Source: Cystobasidium ongulense
Lineage: Eukaryota; Basidiomycota; Cystobasidiomycetes; Cystobasidiales; Cystobasidiaceae
DNA length: 64,000 nucleotides
NCBI GenBank assembly: GCA_022835595.1
Contig: BQUP01000002.1
Coordinates: forward strand, 2,714,534 to 2,778,533
Reading direction: 5' to 3'
The position numbers and the translations under genes are program-made. How positions within the stretch are numbered: the stretch's first letter is position 1; each line of letters starts with the position of its first letter. The notes under the pieces are model-generated. The model had not been told where the DNA came from. It was given only the letters and a program-made list of their open reading frames with translations, and ran no database searches. Positions 45,240-56,743 of this stretch are shown here, piece after piece.

Positions 45240-48200
45240 TCAGAAAAAGCGAAATCGTCTAGATGAGTTAGAGGTTGCATTGCGAGCGCCGCCTTGACGC
45301 TCTTGCTGCAGCTTGACAAGTGCGTCCAGCTTGTCCATGACCAACTCCAGCTTTTCCTTGCGTTCCTGTAGGTCAAGATGCTTCCTGAACCTGGGGTTCT
45401 CGCGCGCAAATTCGAGAATCTCGCTGCGGGACATGTCGTAACCTAATCTTGTCTCGATCTCGCGTGGGAACTGCCAAAAAGTCAGTTTGTAGTAGTCAGA
45501 AGCCGTTGATTTGCGGACGTACCAAATAGAAGTACTCCGCTAGGAGTTCAATATTGATAAACATTACAGCGGTCGAAGCGAGCTTGTCGGCAACGACATT
45601 GAGGAAAGCTTCCGGGCAGTATATTCGGATGCTCTCGGACGTCTTGTCGGAGAAGTTGCGACATTGTTTTGACTTCAAGGCATTCATACGAGCCTTCAGG
45701 AGTGCAACCCGATTTGTAAGTACGTTCGCTTCCCGAGCTATATACAGTCACAGTTGAGGGTCAGTCTCAAGGGACGTCGTGCAAATGCCTGTCAACAACT
45801 CACCTTTGCTCAATAAGACAGGGTTGAAGACGGGTCTGGAGGGATCTTGTGCATCTTCCAGAAGCAACTCGTTCTGGCTTGCGCTATTCTCTAGCGAGCC
45901 GCTAGTCTTTTGAGCTGCTATTTGCTTTCGAGCTTCTGCCCTTCGTCTGTCACGATCTTCTAGGTCCTTTACATACTGCATAGCGCCCTTGAGTCTTCTA
46001 GCACCTCCAACGCTTTCAGTAATCGATTGTTGAGCTGATTCGCACAGATCAATCTCTCTTCGGAGAAGCTCAATAGCTTCATTCCGTCCTGAGTCCCATT
46101 CCTTGCCGCTTGAATCCAATTCAATTTCATGCTTGTAAGGCTTGATGCAGTTCTCCACTTGATCCGCAGTGATGGTGTAGCGATCTCTCAAGATGGCATC
46201 ACTGAGAGCTGTGATGCGTTCACATGTGCTGGGGTGGTTCACAAGTGGCTCGGAGGTGAGGAGACTGTTCATCGAGTGCGCTCGGATGGCGTCAACTATG
46301 AGTTGAGTCTCGTTGCGCCCGACACCCGATCTAGTGAGGGCTGATGTAGCAGCTTCAAGCTTATGCCGCCAGACCATTTCGGCGTCATCCTGGCCTGAAG
46401 TGTGTTGAGAGCTGCGCGAACCGACCTCGCGCATTGCTTCTAGTGCTTTTTGACTCTTTGACAGATCGCCAATCTTTGAGGCTAAAGCGGCGAGCTGTGC
46501 CATGTTACCGTTATCAGTCTGATCCTCCCAATATACCTTAGCAATGATTTCCATGGCCTCGTTATCGAGGTCAGCCTTGATGAGCTTCCTGACTTGCTGC
46601 TTTCCATATGCTTTATTGAATGCATGCAGTCGTTGTTTGAGAAGATCCAGTGTTTCGGCGAGGTAACTTTCGGGCGATACAGTTCGGTCGTTGTATTGTA
46701 CCTTGAATTGATATTTGGCTTCCTCAAGTTCCATAGCAACATTGTTTGAAATGCTATGAAGGGAGTTTGCCATGCTTTCTTCGAGTACATGCATCAAGCG
46801 GCGCTTGAGCACGTCTGTAGTCACCTGCAGACCCTCGCGAGAGAAGACATCTGCGTGTGACCCAAAATACTCACGTTCTTGCTTGCGAACAGGAACAATG
46901 AGACCCTCGTCGTCATCGGCACGATGTCTAGGGATGAGACTGCGCCCTTCGCGAGCTTTGGCAACAGCCTTGCATACGACTCCAACGTAGCCTAAAGCCA
47001 GTGGATATCGCTTATTTGCCAGGATATCGGCACCTTGCGATGGTTCAACGAGGTCCATCTTTGTGATGACACCGATAGTGCGCATGCCCAGAGGATCCAC
47101 GCGACGGCTCGCTCTGAGTGCGGGAGAGTTGGCAAGATCTACATCAGCCGCGCACACCGCAAGGATGATGTTGGGTCCGCGAATATATTTATCGCATAAA
47201 TTGACGATCTCCTCTTTCAATGTTTCGGGTTGATCCATGGAGGAAAGCTCGACGTAGCCGGGTAGATCGACAAGCGAAAGATCAGGTACGTTGGGAGAAT
47301 GAATGCGAAGTTCGACCGGGATAGACGATACCGCTTGGTCGGACGGGATGGAGAGATTCAGATCAAGAAGAGTCTTTTGAACGATAGTAAAATCTGTGAT
47401 GCGTTGACCGGGCGCGAATGAGGGAAATTCGGCATAGGTAATGGGATGTGGATCCTGTGCAGTTGGCGGAGTATGTACGAGAGTCAGCTCGATAGGCCGG
47501 CGGGTGACCATATTGTTGCCTCTGCATCAAAAGTCAGCATCGGCAATACAAAGCTACTTATGGTAGCAAGGCAAATATCACGTACTTTGGTAGGAATTCT
47601 CTGCCGACAATAGCCTCGAGTACGCTACTCTTGCCTGAGCTTTGTGATCCAATAGTAACGATAGCCGGTAGCTGCAAGCCCTCCCCATGGTCAATGGTAA
47701 GTAATATAGACCTGATCTCGATGAGTTTCTTGGTGAGAATCATAAGATCATTCGTGGCTTCATCGGTAGGATCGTCGCTCCGGTCGTCCATTACTATCGG
47801 CAAAGACGATGCTACCGCGGCTGCCGCTGCTATACGTTCAGGTAGCGGTGCAGGTGCACCACCATTACCTGGACCTGATGAGCCATCCCCTCCTTCGGAT
47901 CTACCGTCAAGAAGCTCCTCGACACTGCTTTTCAGTCTCGACCAGATGCTCTTGCCGAGATCGCTCGCATCGCTTGCACCTTCGCCCAGGACTTCGAATG
48001 CAGAGCCGACCCCTTGTCCTACTTGGCTGGCTACGCTTCCAAGTGTGCTTGTAGCCTCGTCGAAGTAACCGTAGACTGAGCTTCTTGCTGCTTCCACCTT
48101 GGTGACGACGTAGGCTCCTCCAGCCACCGAGCCGCCAGCGAGTATAACAGGCAGCCGTGTGAAGACGCGGAATGCGAGTCTTGGTATCGCCGTGTATGAA

Positions 48201-48451
48201 GCAGGCCGTACGACCTGGCGGTTGACGGAGCTGCGTATGATAGAGGGATTGATGCCAGTGTGCAGGCCATTCATGCGGAAAGAAGAGCCCAGCGCTGGCC
48301 GGTGATGCATGAAGCTTCGCATGCTCTCAGCGCGACCGTAGGCGGATCCGCTGGCCAGTCCTGAGCCTCGAGTAGCTGTCCTTGAGCCTCGCAGGGCTCC
48401 TCGAGCCGTATACCTCAGTCCAAGCAGCATCATGGCTCTTGCCATTACCAT
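45240..48451 (-). CDS. MGM1: Mitochondrial inner-membrane dynamin-like GTPase Mgm1/OPA1
   Basis: Four exons (48451-47586, 47521-45804, 45737-45523, 45470-45240) give 1009 residues. The N terminus is Arg/Ala/Ser-rich without acidic residues, a mitochondrial presequence, followed by a membrane segment ([17 protein letters not shown]). GTPase motifs are GSQSSGKSS near residue 275, DLPG, and TKMD. A dynamin middle domain and a C-terminal GED-like helix ([30 protein letters not shown]) complete it. Mgm1 fuses inner membranes and maintains cristae after rhomboid cleavage to long and short forms. Intron 1 directly follows the P-loop region. Start codon alternatives are 48451 and 48445. Confidence 0.92.
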
Positions 48452-48815
48452 GCTTGTGGCTGTGGCATGGGCGAGTTTGCTTGCTGGCGGAAGTGTGTGC
48501 GACGTGCACTTGAGGAGGCACGTATGCGCTGTAAGAGTGTAGAGAGTGTTCGTTTATAGTAGGGTGCTGCTCTTGAGAGCGTGCAAAGCCAAGAGAGCAG
48601 GCAGAGCAGAGCCGACTTTCGCGCAGGCGGGCATTAGGACAACGCGCGCCACATCGGCACTGCTTTTGCCCTTCGCTCTCACAGCGGCAATAACACAGGA
48701 TGAAGACCTCGAGCAGGAGTCCTTAGTTGATAATCACCACCGCCTCTGTCGCTGTTGCAGCCGCTTGAAGACTTCTGGCAGCACCTCTCAGAAGGGTGAT
48801 ATTGATTCAGCCATC

Positions 48816-49987
48816 ATGGCTGGGACCACTGGAGAGTCCAGTGAAAAAGGCAAGACGACGGGCAGACCTAGTGCATACAATGTCAATGCATCGTCCATGC
48901 TGGGCCTGCTGTCCGAAGTTTCAAAGCATACCGAGTCCTACAAGCGTGGCAGTAAAGATGCGGATGAACGACCGAAAGCAGGCCCATCTACAGACCGTAA
49001 GGGCAAGAAACAGTCACTCTTCGACCGCCCAAACCGTGGCATAGAAGCTCGCTCGGCTCGTGACAGGTCACATATGCTCAAGCGCGAAGACCTGTCCGTC
49101 GAAGCGAGGCGAGTGCTAGAGTCAAGAGAAAGGCTCGAAAAGAAGGCAGAGCTGTATGAACGACTGGCTCGGGGAGAGAACGTCAATGGTGTCACGAGGG
49201 AACAACTACGAGATGGTCTCTTAGTTGACTTTGAAGCAAAAGCTATGGAGGAGGTGTATCGAAGTCGAGATTTGTCGAGTAGTGAAGGCGAGAGTGATGA
49301 GGAGGATGAGAACCAAAGCAGCATGCTACCGATGGGATCCGGACAGGTAGCTGAGGAAGAGGACGATGTAAGTCACATGGTCCCTTCTTCCCATCTGAGG
49401 GACGCTGCTGACATGGCAAATAGCTGGTCGAGACCCAAGACGAGCTGGGAAGGACAAGATGGGTGCGGAGATCTACCCTGGCAGGCAAGCGAACTGAAGA
49501 TGGCGATGACATAGAGCACCGTATATCTGTCCTCGAGGGCGGCAAACCTATATTTAGTGAAGATCTCGCGTTGGCTTCCACTACTATACCGACAGACACG
49601 ACATACTACGGTGACCAGCGACACTTTCACGTGTATGAGCCAACTGAAGAGGAGATCGCAGCCCGCCGGAAGAATCTCAACCTCGATGCTCCACTACAGG
49701 ATCACTTTGACTCCAAAAAGGAAATCAGGAATCGTGGAGCTGGTTATATGCAATTCAGCGCCAACGAGGATGAGCGCAAGGAGCAGATGGATGCACTTAG
49801 GAACGAGAGACTAACAACGGAAGCCGAGCGGGAGAAGAGAGGCGACGAGGGTGACATTGCTTCTCAGAGAGAGAAAGAAGCTCATCAACGTCGCCAGCTT
49901 ATAGAGGAAAAACGGAGAAAATTGCTTGAGAAAAGAAAGTTGACAGACGAACAAAGTGATGCATCTAAGCGAATGCGTGCGCAATAA
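48816..49987 (+). CDS. CCDC174-like nuclear protein
   Basis: Exons 48816-49367 and 49424-49987 give 371 residues. The motif VETQDELGRTRWVRRSTL after the intron matches the conserved E-x-x-D-x-LGR-x-RxVRR block of CCDC174 proteins. Before it, KKQSLFDRPNRGIEARSARD and KREDLSVEARRVLESRERLE also fit that family, which associates with the exon-junction complex in animals. The C terminus is a charged coiled coil (REKEAHQRRQLIEEKRRKLL) with a basic end. An in-frame upstream frame from 48546 exists, but the ATG at 48816 (MAGTTGESSEKGK) begins the family-like sequence. Confidence 0.7.
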
Positions 49988-50160
49988 TAGGAGACACTAG
50001 AAGTAGGCGTATTATATTAGTCAGGGGCCTTTGTTTTGCGGTCATGTAGCATACGAGCGGGCGACAATTTGACAAGAATGCTGAATAGGTACAATCAAGG
50101 AAATCCAGGAAACGGACTCTTGTTTCTAAAAATATAGCTACATAGGCTGTGCGATATAGA

Positions 50161-51183
50161 TCACCAGCCGAGTCTTTGTACTTCATTCAAGTTTCTGTCG
50201 TTTGCAAGTAGATCGTGCTTTGCGAAACAAGCCGCCTCTCGCGAGCAGGGAGCTTCCTCATCTGGGCCATCAACTCCAACAAGCTCACTGATGCTTCTTG
50301 CCAGAACTCTTGGAGGTGCAGTAATGACAAAATCCGAAGGTAGTCTGCGGTGCGAATGTTGCAATGGCTTCGTATTGCGATCTGGAATGGTGACTCGCAG
50401 GTGACGAGGAGGTGTGGCATATTGACGTATCTTTGATCCCATAACACGCGGGGCGACGTGCGTGTAAGGATCCTCGCAGTGGCTGCTTTGTGAAGGACTT
50501 GACTGAGGCTGAAAGGTTGATGGCGGAGCTAGCAGTGGACGGGCAGCGCTCGGGGGACTTTGCGATGTTTTGGGAGGCCGGAAAGCCATAGGAAGCGGTG
50601 TAATAGGCGTATAAGGAGTGTGTGGTGTGACGGGGCTTGGTACACTGCACTCTGACATTGGCGACTGGGCCAGTGAAGGACAATTTGCTGCTGTTGCTTT
50701 GGGACTTGTAATGATGAGAATATCACCAAACGACTCTGAAGTGGGCCTAGCGCTCGAAATAGGACTGACTGACGCCGCAGGTGACTCTGTTACATCAAGT
50801 CAGCTGGTCTGCCATAGTGTATCTGGGGCGTTGAGAAAACCCACTCAAAGATGTGTACCCAAGCCAACTTTTTTTCGTATTTGATGGTCTTGCATTCGCT
50901 CGCTGCTTTTCGTTTATTGGCGTTACGAAAGTCTTAGGTTGTGTAGTAGCTACTGTAGATTTTTGCGTTGATTGTAACTTTTCAAGATCTTCTTTCTCTC
51001 GCTTTTGTGCCGTAATGCGCCACTCGAATACGTGCGTTCTATAGGCAGGTGGAGGTTTGTGATAAGCAAGAGTAGACGACAAGTCATTGGCATTAGTTGA
51101 TGCTGAGCTTACGCGATGGCCAAGAGGACAGCGACGCTTCCTAACCCCATGCAGATCATCATCGCGATTAGACCTGGCTCCAT
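50161..51183 (-). CDS. LGW-tail protein 1: single-span anchor plus disordered region
   Basis: Exon 1 (51183-51113) encodes MEPGLIAMMICMGLGSVAVL, an N-terminal membrane anchor. Exon 2 (51038 to about 50869) starts ATHVFEWRITAQKREKEDLE. The last exon (50786-50161) is Ser/Pro-rich and ends LLANDRNLNEVQRLGW-stop. The total is about 288 residues. The exon 2 donor is the weak point: GTTGGC at 50868 keeps the frame, whereas the better-looking GTACAC at 50858 does not. I recognise no family. It shares anchor design, intron position and phase, the H-x-FE motif and the C-terminal end with the gene at 52522-52010. Confidence 0.55.
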
Positions 51184-52009
51184 ATCGTGTGCTGACGTAG
51201 GTACTCGAGCGAGGGAACAGGAATGAAAGATCAGAGTCGTTCGGTAGTTGAGAAGATTAAAATGAAGGAAGAGAGAAGCAATGATGCTTGCTGCCACTCT
51301 CGCTGCACAAATGCATCACTCCATTCAGCATGCTTTTGTGATGCAAGGGAGCTTTCCTGGCGCATATGGCGTTAGTAGGCGAGTGCAGATCACTGAAACC
51401 ACAAAGGTTGTGTTGTGCAGCCTTCTTTGGTGTTCAACCTCTTGACCTGCGACAAAAGGGACTTCGGGCTTATCCAAGCGCCCGTCGGTTCGGCTTGACG
51501 TTCAAAGCGTCTTTTAGACGAACATTGTGCAGGTCGAGAACAAAACAGTCTTATTTGTCCCAAGTAATGGTGGGTTGACCCATTTTGCAACCCGCTATAC
51601 AAGTGAGTTAGACACCAAACCCACCCGCACCGCTTACCCATGCTTGCTTGTGGTGGCTGAGGACGTCGGCGGAAATGCAAGATATTTGCGGTTAGGATGT
51701 GGCAGAGCTGGCAGCGCTCGTGGAAGGGCGTTATATTAATTACACTATATGTGCCAACATTGTCGCCGGTGTACATTCTTGTCATCGCTAGTGAGCTTCT
51801 AGATCTATTTGGTGTTTGGCCACTGGGGAAAGCTGGGTAGAATGCCAAAGCTTAATCAGACATCTGCAGCATTCACGGGAAGAGAATGCTTGGTCTCACG
51901 TCCACCTCAAACTCACCCAAATTGGTCGTGTTTCGTTACGCGCATATCACTACTACTTTACTTCAGTACAAGATGCTACAGGACTTCTTGTCAACACTGC
52001 GGCGCGCGT
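51184..52009. other. Intergenic region between LGW-tail genes
   Basis: A minus frame at 51390-51848 (no ATG-supported start, no domain) and short plus frames are not called. It contains the promoter of LGW-tail gene 1. Confidence 0.4.
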
Positions 52010-52522
52010 TTACCAGCCTAGTTGTTTCATGCGACGAGTGAAACTTCCGTCATTTGCCTTTACATCCCTATCCTGACTAGGTCTGAGCTGTTTACTATCG
52101 CCTACGCCATCAAAGTGTATGAAATGTGTGGAAGGCTTGACGTGTGCTTTGCTTGGGACGTTGAGGGCACACGTCCGGGAAGAGCGCGAAAACTCCAGGG
52201 ATGCTGAACCTGGCGAAGAAGGGTGTTGTTGTAAGGTCCAGGTGGAATCTGATGGTCCTATGAAAGTGCGTGACTCGTTTCCTTGCAAGGCTCCAGTCGA
52301 GAAAGTATTGATGTTGAAGTCAAAGTCACTACTGTCCCATGATTGGGATGCCAGCCGGATCTTGCGGCTACGCAAGACTTCAAATCCATGCAAACTGCAC
52401 ACGGTATATACCTTTAGGCTTGATGTCGTGTTCTCCCAATTGTGAACAGCCCAAGCTTACCTCGATGCCGCCGCCACGAAAAGTGCAGTGAGAACAATGA
52501 ATAGAATGAGGTACCATTCCAT
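52010..52522 (-). CDS. LGW-tail protein 2: single-span anchor plus disordered region
   Basis: Exon 1 (52522-52461) encodes MEWYLILFIVLTALFVAAAS, a membrane anchor. Exon 2 (52394-52010) begins SLHGFEVLRSRKIRLASQ and ends DVKANDGSFTRRMKQLGW-stop, for 148 residues in all. The intron (GTAAGC...GTGCAG) lies at the end of the anchor in phase 2, exactly as in LGW-tail gene 1. The body is Ser-rich and probably cytosolic (inference from the basic residues after the anchor). No known domain. A run of T lies directly upstream of the start. Confidence 0.6.
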
Positions 52523-52635
52523 CCTTTTTTTTTTTGGCTTACTTACGAGGATAGTTGTTACAGGCGAGAGAAGAAGCACATATGAGGAGAAATCGCCATA
52601 ACTACAGCTAGATCTCTTCTCTCACTAAAGGAGGA

Positions 52636-53225
52636 TCACGGATTTTGAGCCCGGCGAGCACCGTCTAGAGGCGCCAATTCTCCCGACTCTTTGTCCTTTT
52701 CAGTCGATTTAGGAATATTGCTGTAGATATTGGCAGATGACACGATTAATGAAGCACTTCTCCACAAGCTCGGCGGAGTGTTGTAGTGAACATCACCTTG
52801 ACTTCCGCATTCGATGTTCCAAGGATTTTGCTTGTCCTTTTGACCTGTCTCTACATAAAGTGCCTGGTTACCGTAACACACAGGGAGTAGGAAAAGTTTC
52901 TCGTCGTGCAAATACTTCCGATAGACGGGCGAAAAGGCCGACCGATAGTATGTCGTTCACGCGAACAAAAGGGTCACCTTGCGGTAACGAGATCAACAAT
53001 AAGGAAATCATGAAGAGCCAGAATGTCTTGCGGTAACTCAGCAAGCAGCTCCCACGAATGCAAAGTTCTCCTACGCAGAAGCAAACACTGGAATTTAGCC
53101 AAGCCAGTGCATTGCAGCCACAGTGACCTGCCACATTCGAGCTGTGCAACGATGGTGGCAAATCGGTCCGACGCACCCGACGATTGCGCTGTAAGCTCAG
53201 GATGTGCAACTGCAGGGTCGGACAT
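52636..53225 (-). CDS. Uncertain minus-strand coding segments
   Basis: An ATG at 53225 opens MSDPAVAHPELTAQSSGASD with a frame of 83 codons. A second frame to 52636 reads LHDEKLFLLPVCYGNQALYV and ends GARRAQNP. They may be exons of one small gene, but I found no intron that joins them convincingly. No domain is recognised, and it does not end in LGW. Confidence 0.25.
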
Positions 53226-53582
53226 CTAATCCAGCTCAGAGATCATTGGAAAGTTTGCATTACTGCATACTTTGTCTAAGCGGTTATCTACCAATTCCCT
53301 CGAAAGGGGCACTGAGCACACACACAATGCATGATCAATGATAATTAAAAAATACAGTGTGAACGAGACTGGAGAGACAGCAGCATGCTTCAATATCATA
53401 AACCCATCGAAAAGGGGCGTCTACGTGAAGATAGAGGGATAACCTCCTGTACTAAAGACTAGGGAGATCTTACTCAGCAGAGGAAAAGGTTGGTAAGATC
53501 GGCGAAGGAAATATAGAGTGCTACAGGACGAATGACGAGACTTTATGCCTGTATTTATGACAGGCCATAATTCGAAATGTCT

Positions 53583-55204
53583 TTACTGGTTCTGGCAAGA
53601 CACGCCTTGTCCTTGAGGTCCATCTTCATCCTCATCCATGCCATCATCATTCATAGCACGCTGAGCCCGCATAGGATCGATGTTATCTAGCACAACGTCA
53701 TCGACTAAGTGGTTCTTGGGTAGCTTGGGTAGGGCAGGCCGTGCTGGTAGGGCGGTTTCGAGCTGCTTCATCGCTTCTTCTGATAGTGTCTCTGGGAAAT
53801 CGACATTGAACTTGATGATCAATTGACCATGATTATGATGTCTATATGCAGGCATTCCTTGTTCATGAATAACCTTGATGGCATCTGTAAAAGGCAAGCA
53901 TAATTAATCAGCAAATGTATGAACAATATGAGGGGGTCGATCTTAGCTGCGCTTACCAGGCTTGATGATCTCGCCGGGGTGGATATTGACGAGAAGAGCA
54001 CGGTCATCGAGGTGCTCAATGTAGAATTGGCCACCAGCGAGCGCGGTAAGGAGGTCGATATTCTGCTCCATCACAAGGTCGTCTCCCTGTCTCTTGAATC
54101 TGTCGTGTGGCTTTTCCTCAACTACAATGACAACGTCACCAGGTATGACATTTGGAGCTTGATCTGCTTCACCAGGGAAAGTGACTGTCTGTCCATCCTT
54201 CATTCCCTTGTCGATGTTAACTTCTAGTACCTTTCGCTCGTTTGTAACCTTCTTTCCGTTGCAGGCTTTGCACTTGTCCTTTGCGTTGATGATTTCACCC
54301 TCTCCGTTACAGTCTGAGCAGGTCTGTTGTAGCTGTTGAACCATAGGACCCATCTGTCTTAGAACGACCTTGATACCTTGACCATTGCAACCGTGACATG
54401 TCTTGACGGCTCCTTCCTTGCCACCTTTTCCGTTGCACTTGGCACAGAGAACGTGTCTTTGCAGAGCAAGCTTTGTAGTCTTGCCCTTGTAGACATCCTC
54501 CAAAGAGACTTTGATACGATGAACGAGATCTTTGCCTTTGCGAGGACCAGAAGGACGTTGACGGCCTCCGCCGCCGCCGAAAAATCCGCCTCCGCCGCCT
54601 CCAAAGAGTTGAGAGAAGAGGTCGGAAGGATCCATTCCACCGCCCATACCGCCCATACCTCCTCCTTCTAAGCCCTCTTCACCGAATTGATCGTACCGTC
54701 TGCGCGTGTCAGCATCGCTGAGTACCTCAAAAGCCCGGGAAACATCTTTGAACATTGCACCAGCTTCCTCTTCCTTGCCAGGGTTTCTGTCTGGGTGGTG
54801 CTTGAGGGCTGTGAGGGAGTGGGCAAGTAGGGTCAGTCAAGTGCACTGTTATTCAGCTAGCTAGGCGTCTTTTGCGTCTGCTGACTAGCCGAGCACCGTT
54901 GCCAGCTCGCCATATCATATTTGACGGTCCAGCGACCCGATGAAAAAGTGCAAAACTCACCCAGTTTCTTGTATGCGCTTCTGATCTTAGCATCGTCGGC
55001 ATCTTTCGGCACACCTGTATAGACGGGAAGAAGAGTATGTTAGTCTGACAGTCCTGCGACACAGGGGGTTGATAGTCAATGTCGACTTATAAGACCTCGT
55101 AAAAGTCCTATCGTTGCGACAAGGGGACGGATAGGTCAGCATGCGCGGGCAGGACAAGGACGTTGCAGCCAAGTACAGCGCCATCGCAAGCTTACCTTGC
55201 CCAT
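53583..55204 (-). CDS. YDJ1: Ydj1-type class A DnaJ (Hsp40) with an apparent AT-AC intron
   Basis: Five exons (55204-55196, 55107-55091, 55016-54961, 54808-53957, 53884-53583) give 411 residues, close to Ydj1. The J domain reads MGKDFYEVLGVPKDADDAKI with HPD at 32-34. A Gly-rich linker, four zinc-centre motifs (CAKCNGKG, CHGCNGQG, CSDCNGEG, CKACNGKK) and two substrate-binding barrels follow. It stimulates Hsp70 ATPase and delivers clients. The C terminus VSCQNQ contains a CxxQ-like box that could be farnesylated. Intron 2 (55090-55017) must run from AT(AAGT) to (CTAT)AC to produce VLGVPKD; GT-AG choices break the frame. The first coding exon has 9 bases and the second 17. Confidence 0.92.
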
Positions 55205-55780
55205 GATGAATAAAGTGTTGCGAGGTGGTTGTTTGAATGCGTGTGAGTCTGGAAAAGTCTGGAGTAGTTGTGCAGAGAGTGATGGCTCGATTGCCTTTGG
55301 GTTGAGTGAGTGATCCGAGGTGGTGGTCCAGCCAGGTGATGAGGGCGAGTACGAGGTGGATGTATCTCTTGTTCGGGTGTGTAGGAGGGTATAACTTGCT
55401 TGAGTGTGTGCAGGTCCAACGAGCGACCTCGCTGACGATTCTACCTACTCTGTCTGCAGCTGGAACTTTCTGGCACATCGACGTGCATCGATATATCAGC
55501 AGCCAGGCCGCATCGCCAGCTCGTTCACAAGTAATAGACAAGTGCCGCTTGCTCGGCTAGCAGACAGCAGCATCATCATCACCTGCACATCAGAAGAGGC
55601 CCTCTGTCTCCCTCCATGCTCTGGCAGACGGGGATGTAGGCGCATGCAAGGTCCTGTCATTGTTCAGCACGTGCCTTAGGCTCGCGCGTATATTAGAGAC
55701 GCCAACAACGAAAGCGACATGGATGACTAGAGATACAGAGGCCACTGCTGCTACTCATCATACTACTGCAGAATCAGGAA

Positions 55781-56221
55781 TCACCAACCCAGTCTACTAA
55801 ACTCGGCTTCCATGACTCTCTCTCTAGCTAACAATTGCTGAATCTTTCTCTCTCTCTTTTCAGTCTCATTCGCATCCATCTCCTTTATCAGCTTTTCACC
55901 ATCCTTGTCTGCATTCTTCATCTTCTTGGCAAGCGTGCAGTTAGGGAATATCCTGCATATAAGTTGGACTAATTGCGAAGGCGAAGAGGGATCTGATAGA
56001 TGTGATAGAGTAATAGGACTGATGGGAAATTGGGCTGGCTTGTTCTCCGACTTGATCCACGATAATTCATCAGAGGTGGGTATCACATGCTCGTCTGGCT
56101 GCAGTCGAGACGCATTGCTGTTGGTGGTCGTCGGTCGGACTTCGACGTCGACGTCGACCAGAGTGGTGGCGTCCGAGAAGGTGGAGCATGATGAAACCGA
56201 GCGGAGAGGGATGGTGGGCAT
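55781..56221 (-). CDS. LGW-tail protein 3: soluble, C-terminal coiled coil
   Basis: A single exon of 146 residues from the ATG at 56221 (MPTIPLRSVSSCSTFSD). The middle holds PAQFPISPITLSHLSDPSSP and LICRIFPNCTLAKKMKNADK. The C-terminal 35 residues form a charged helix (NETEKRERKIQQLLARER) and end VMEAEFSRLGW-stop. The last 17 residues resemble LGW-tail protein 1 (LLA-x-[DE]-R ... RLGW). No membrane segment is visible, and no upstream anchor exon was found. A larger upstream open frame to 56569 lacks a plausible product and may be leader. It faces away from the DENND6-like gene. Confidence 0.5.
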   Translation of the reverse strand: MPTIPLRSVSSCSTFSDATTLVDVDVEVRPTTTNSNASRLQPDEHVIPTSDELSWIKSENKPAQFPISPITLSHLSDPSSPSQLVQLICRIFPNCTLAKKMKNADKDGEKLIKEMDANETEKRERKIQQLLARERVMEAEFSRLGW

Positions 56222-56743
56222 CGTGTGTGAATGTATGAACAACTGCGATGAGGAGAATGTATCAGCAAATCTTTCCTGTTGTTCAAATGGACCAACTGCA
56301 ACATACACAAAGTATGCTGCTATATGGACGCGTATATTATGCTGAAGGTCTTCTTCCGTGTGATATGAGGAAAGTGGAAGAGAGCAGGAGAGCAAGTCAA
56401 TGCTCGTATTGGTTACCATTACGCGCGATGAGATTGCGAAAGGACAGTGTTTGGACAGCTTCAAGATGGTGCTATCGTCGAGTTGATGGTGAAGTGGCAC
56501 TTGAGAGAGAGAGAGAGAACAGCACTTCAGCTGGAATAATGACACAGTATTGTCACAGGCATTACTCATTCAGCATCGTCGTCGCATGCAGTCCCTCATA
56601 CTCTTTGCATGCTCAGCCACCCCAGCTCATGCTGTCCCATCGACATGCGGGCTGGCTTTGTGCTTTGACCACCAGGCATGCATCTCAGCATGACAAGGAT
56701 GGCTTCATTGCCATAGCCTTGCTTCCCGACCACCCATCCATCC

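Noticed and set aside
51390-51848. Minus-strand frame of 152 codons between two LGW-tail genes
   Set aside because: No credible ATG or domain, and it does not carry the anchor or the LGW tail, so it was not called a family member.
52636-53225. A fourth LGW-tail gene
   Set aside because: The frames end in a different sequence, and no single model could be built.
55016-55107. A broken DnaJ gene because exon 2 runs into a stop
   Set aside because: An AT-AC intron restores the exact J-domain sequence and every other exon is intact, so a splice explanation is better than decay.
56500-56520. GA-rich run near the LGW-tail gene 3 leader as a regulatory repeat
   Set aside because: A short dinucleotide run of common type with no further structure.
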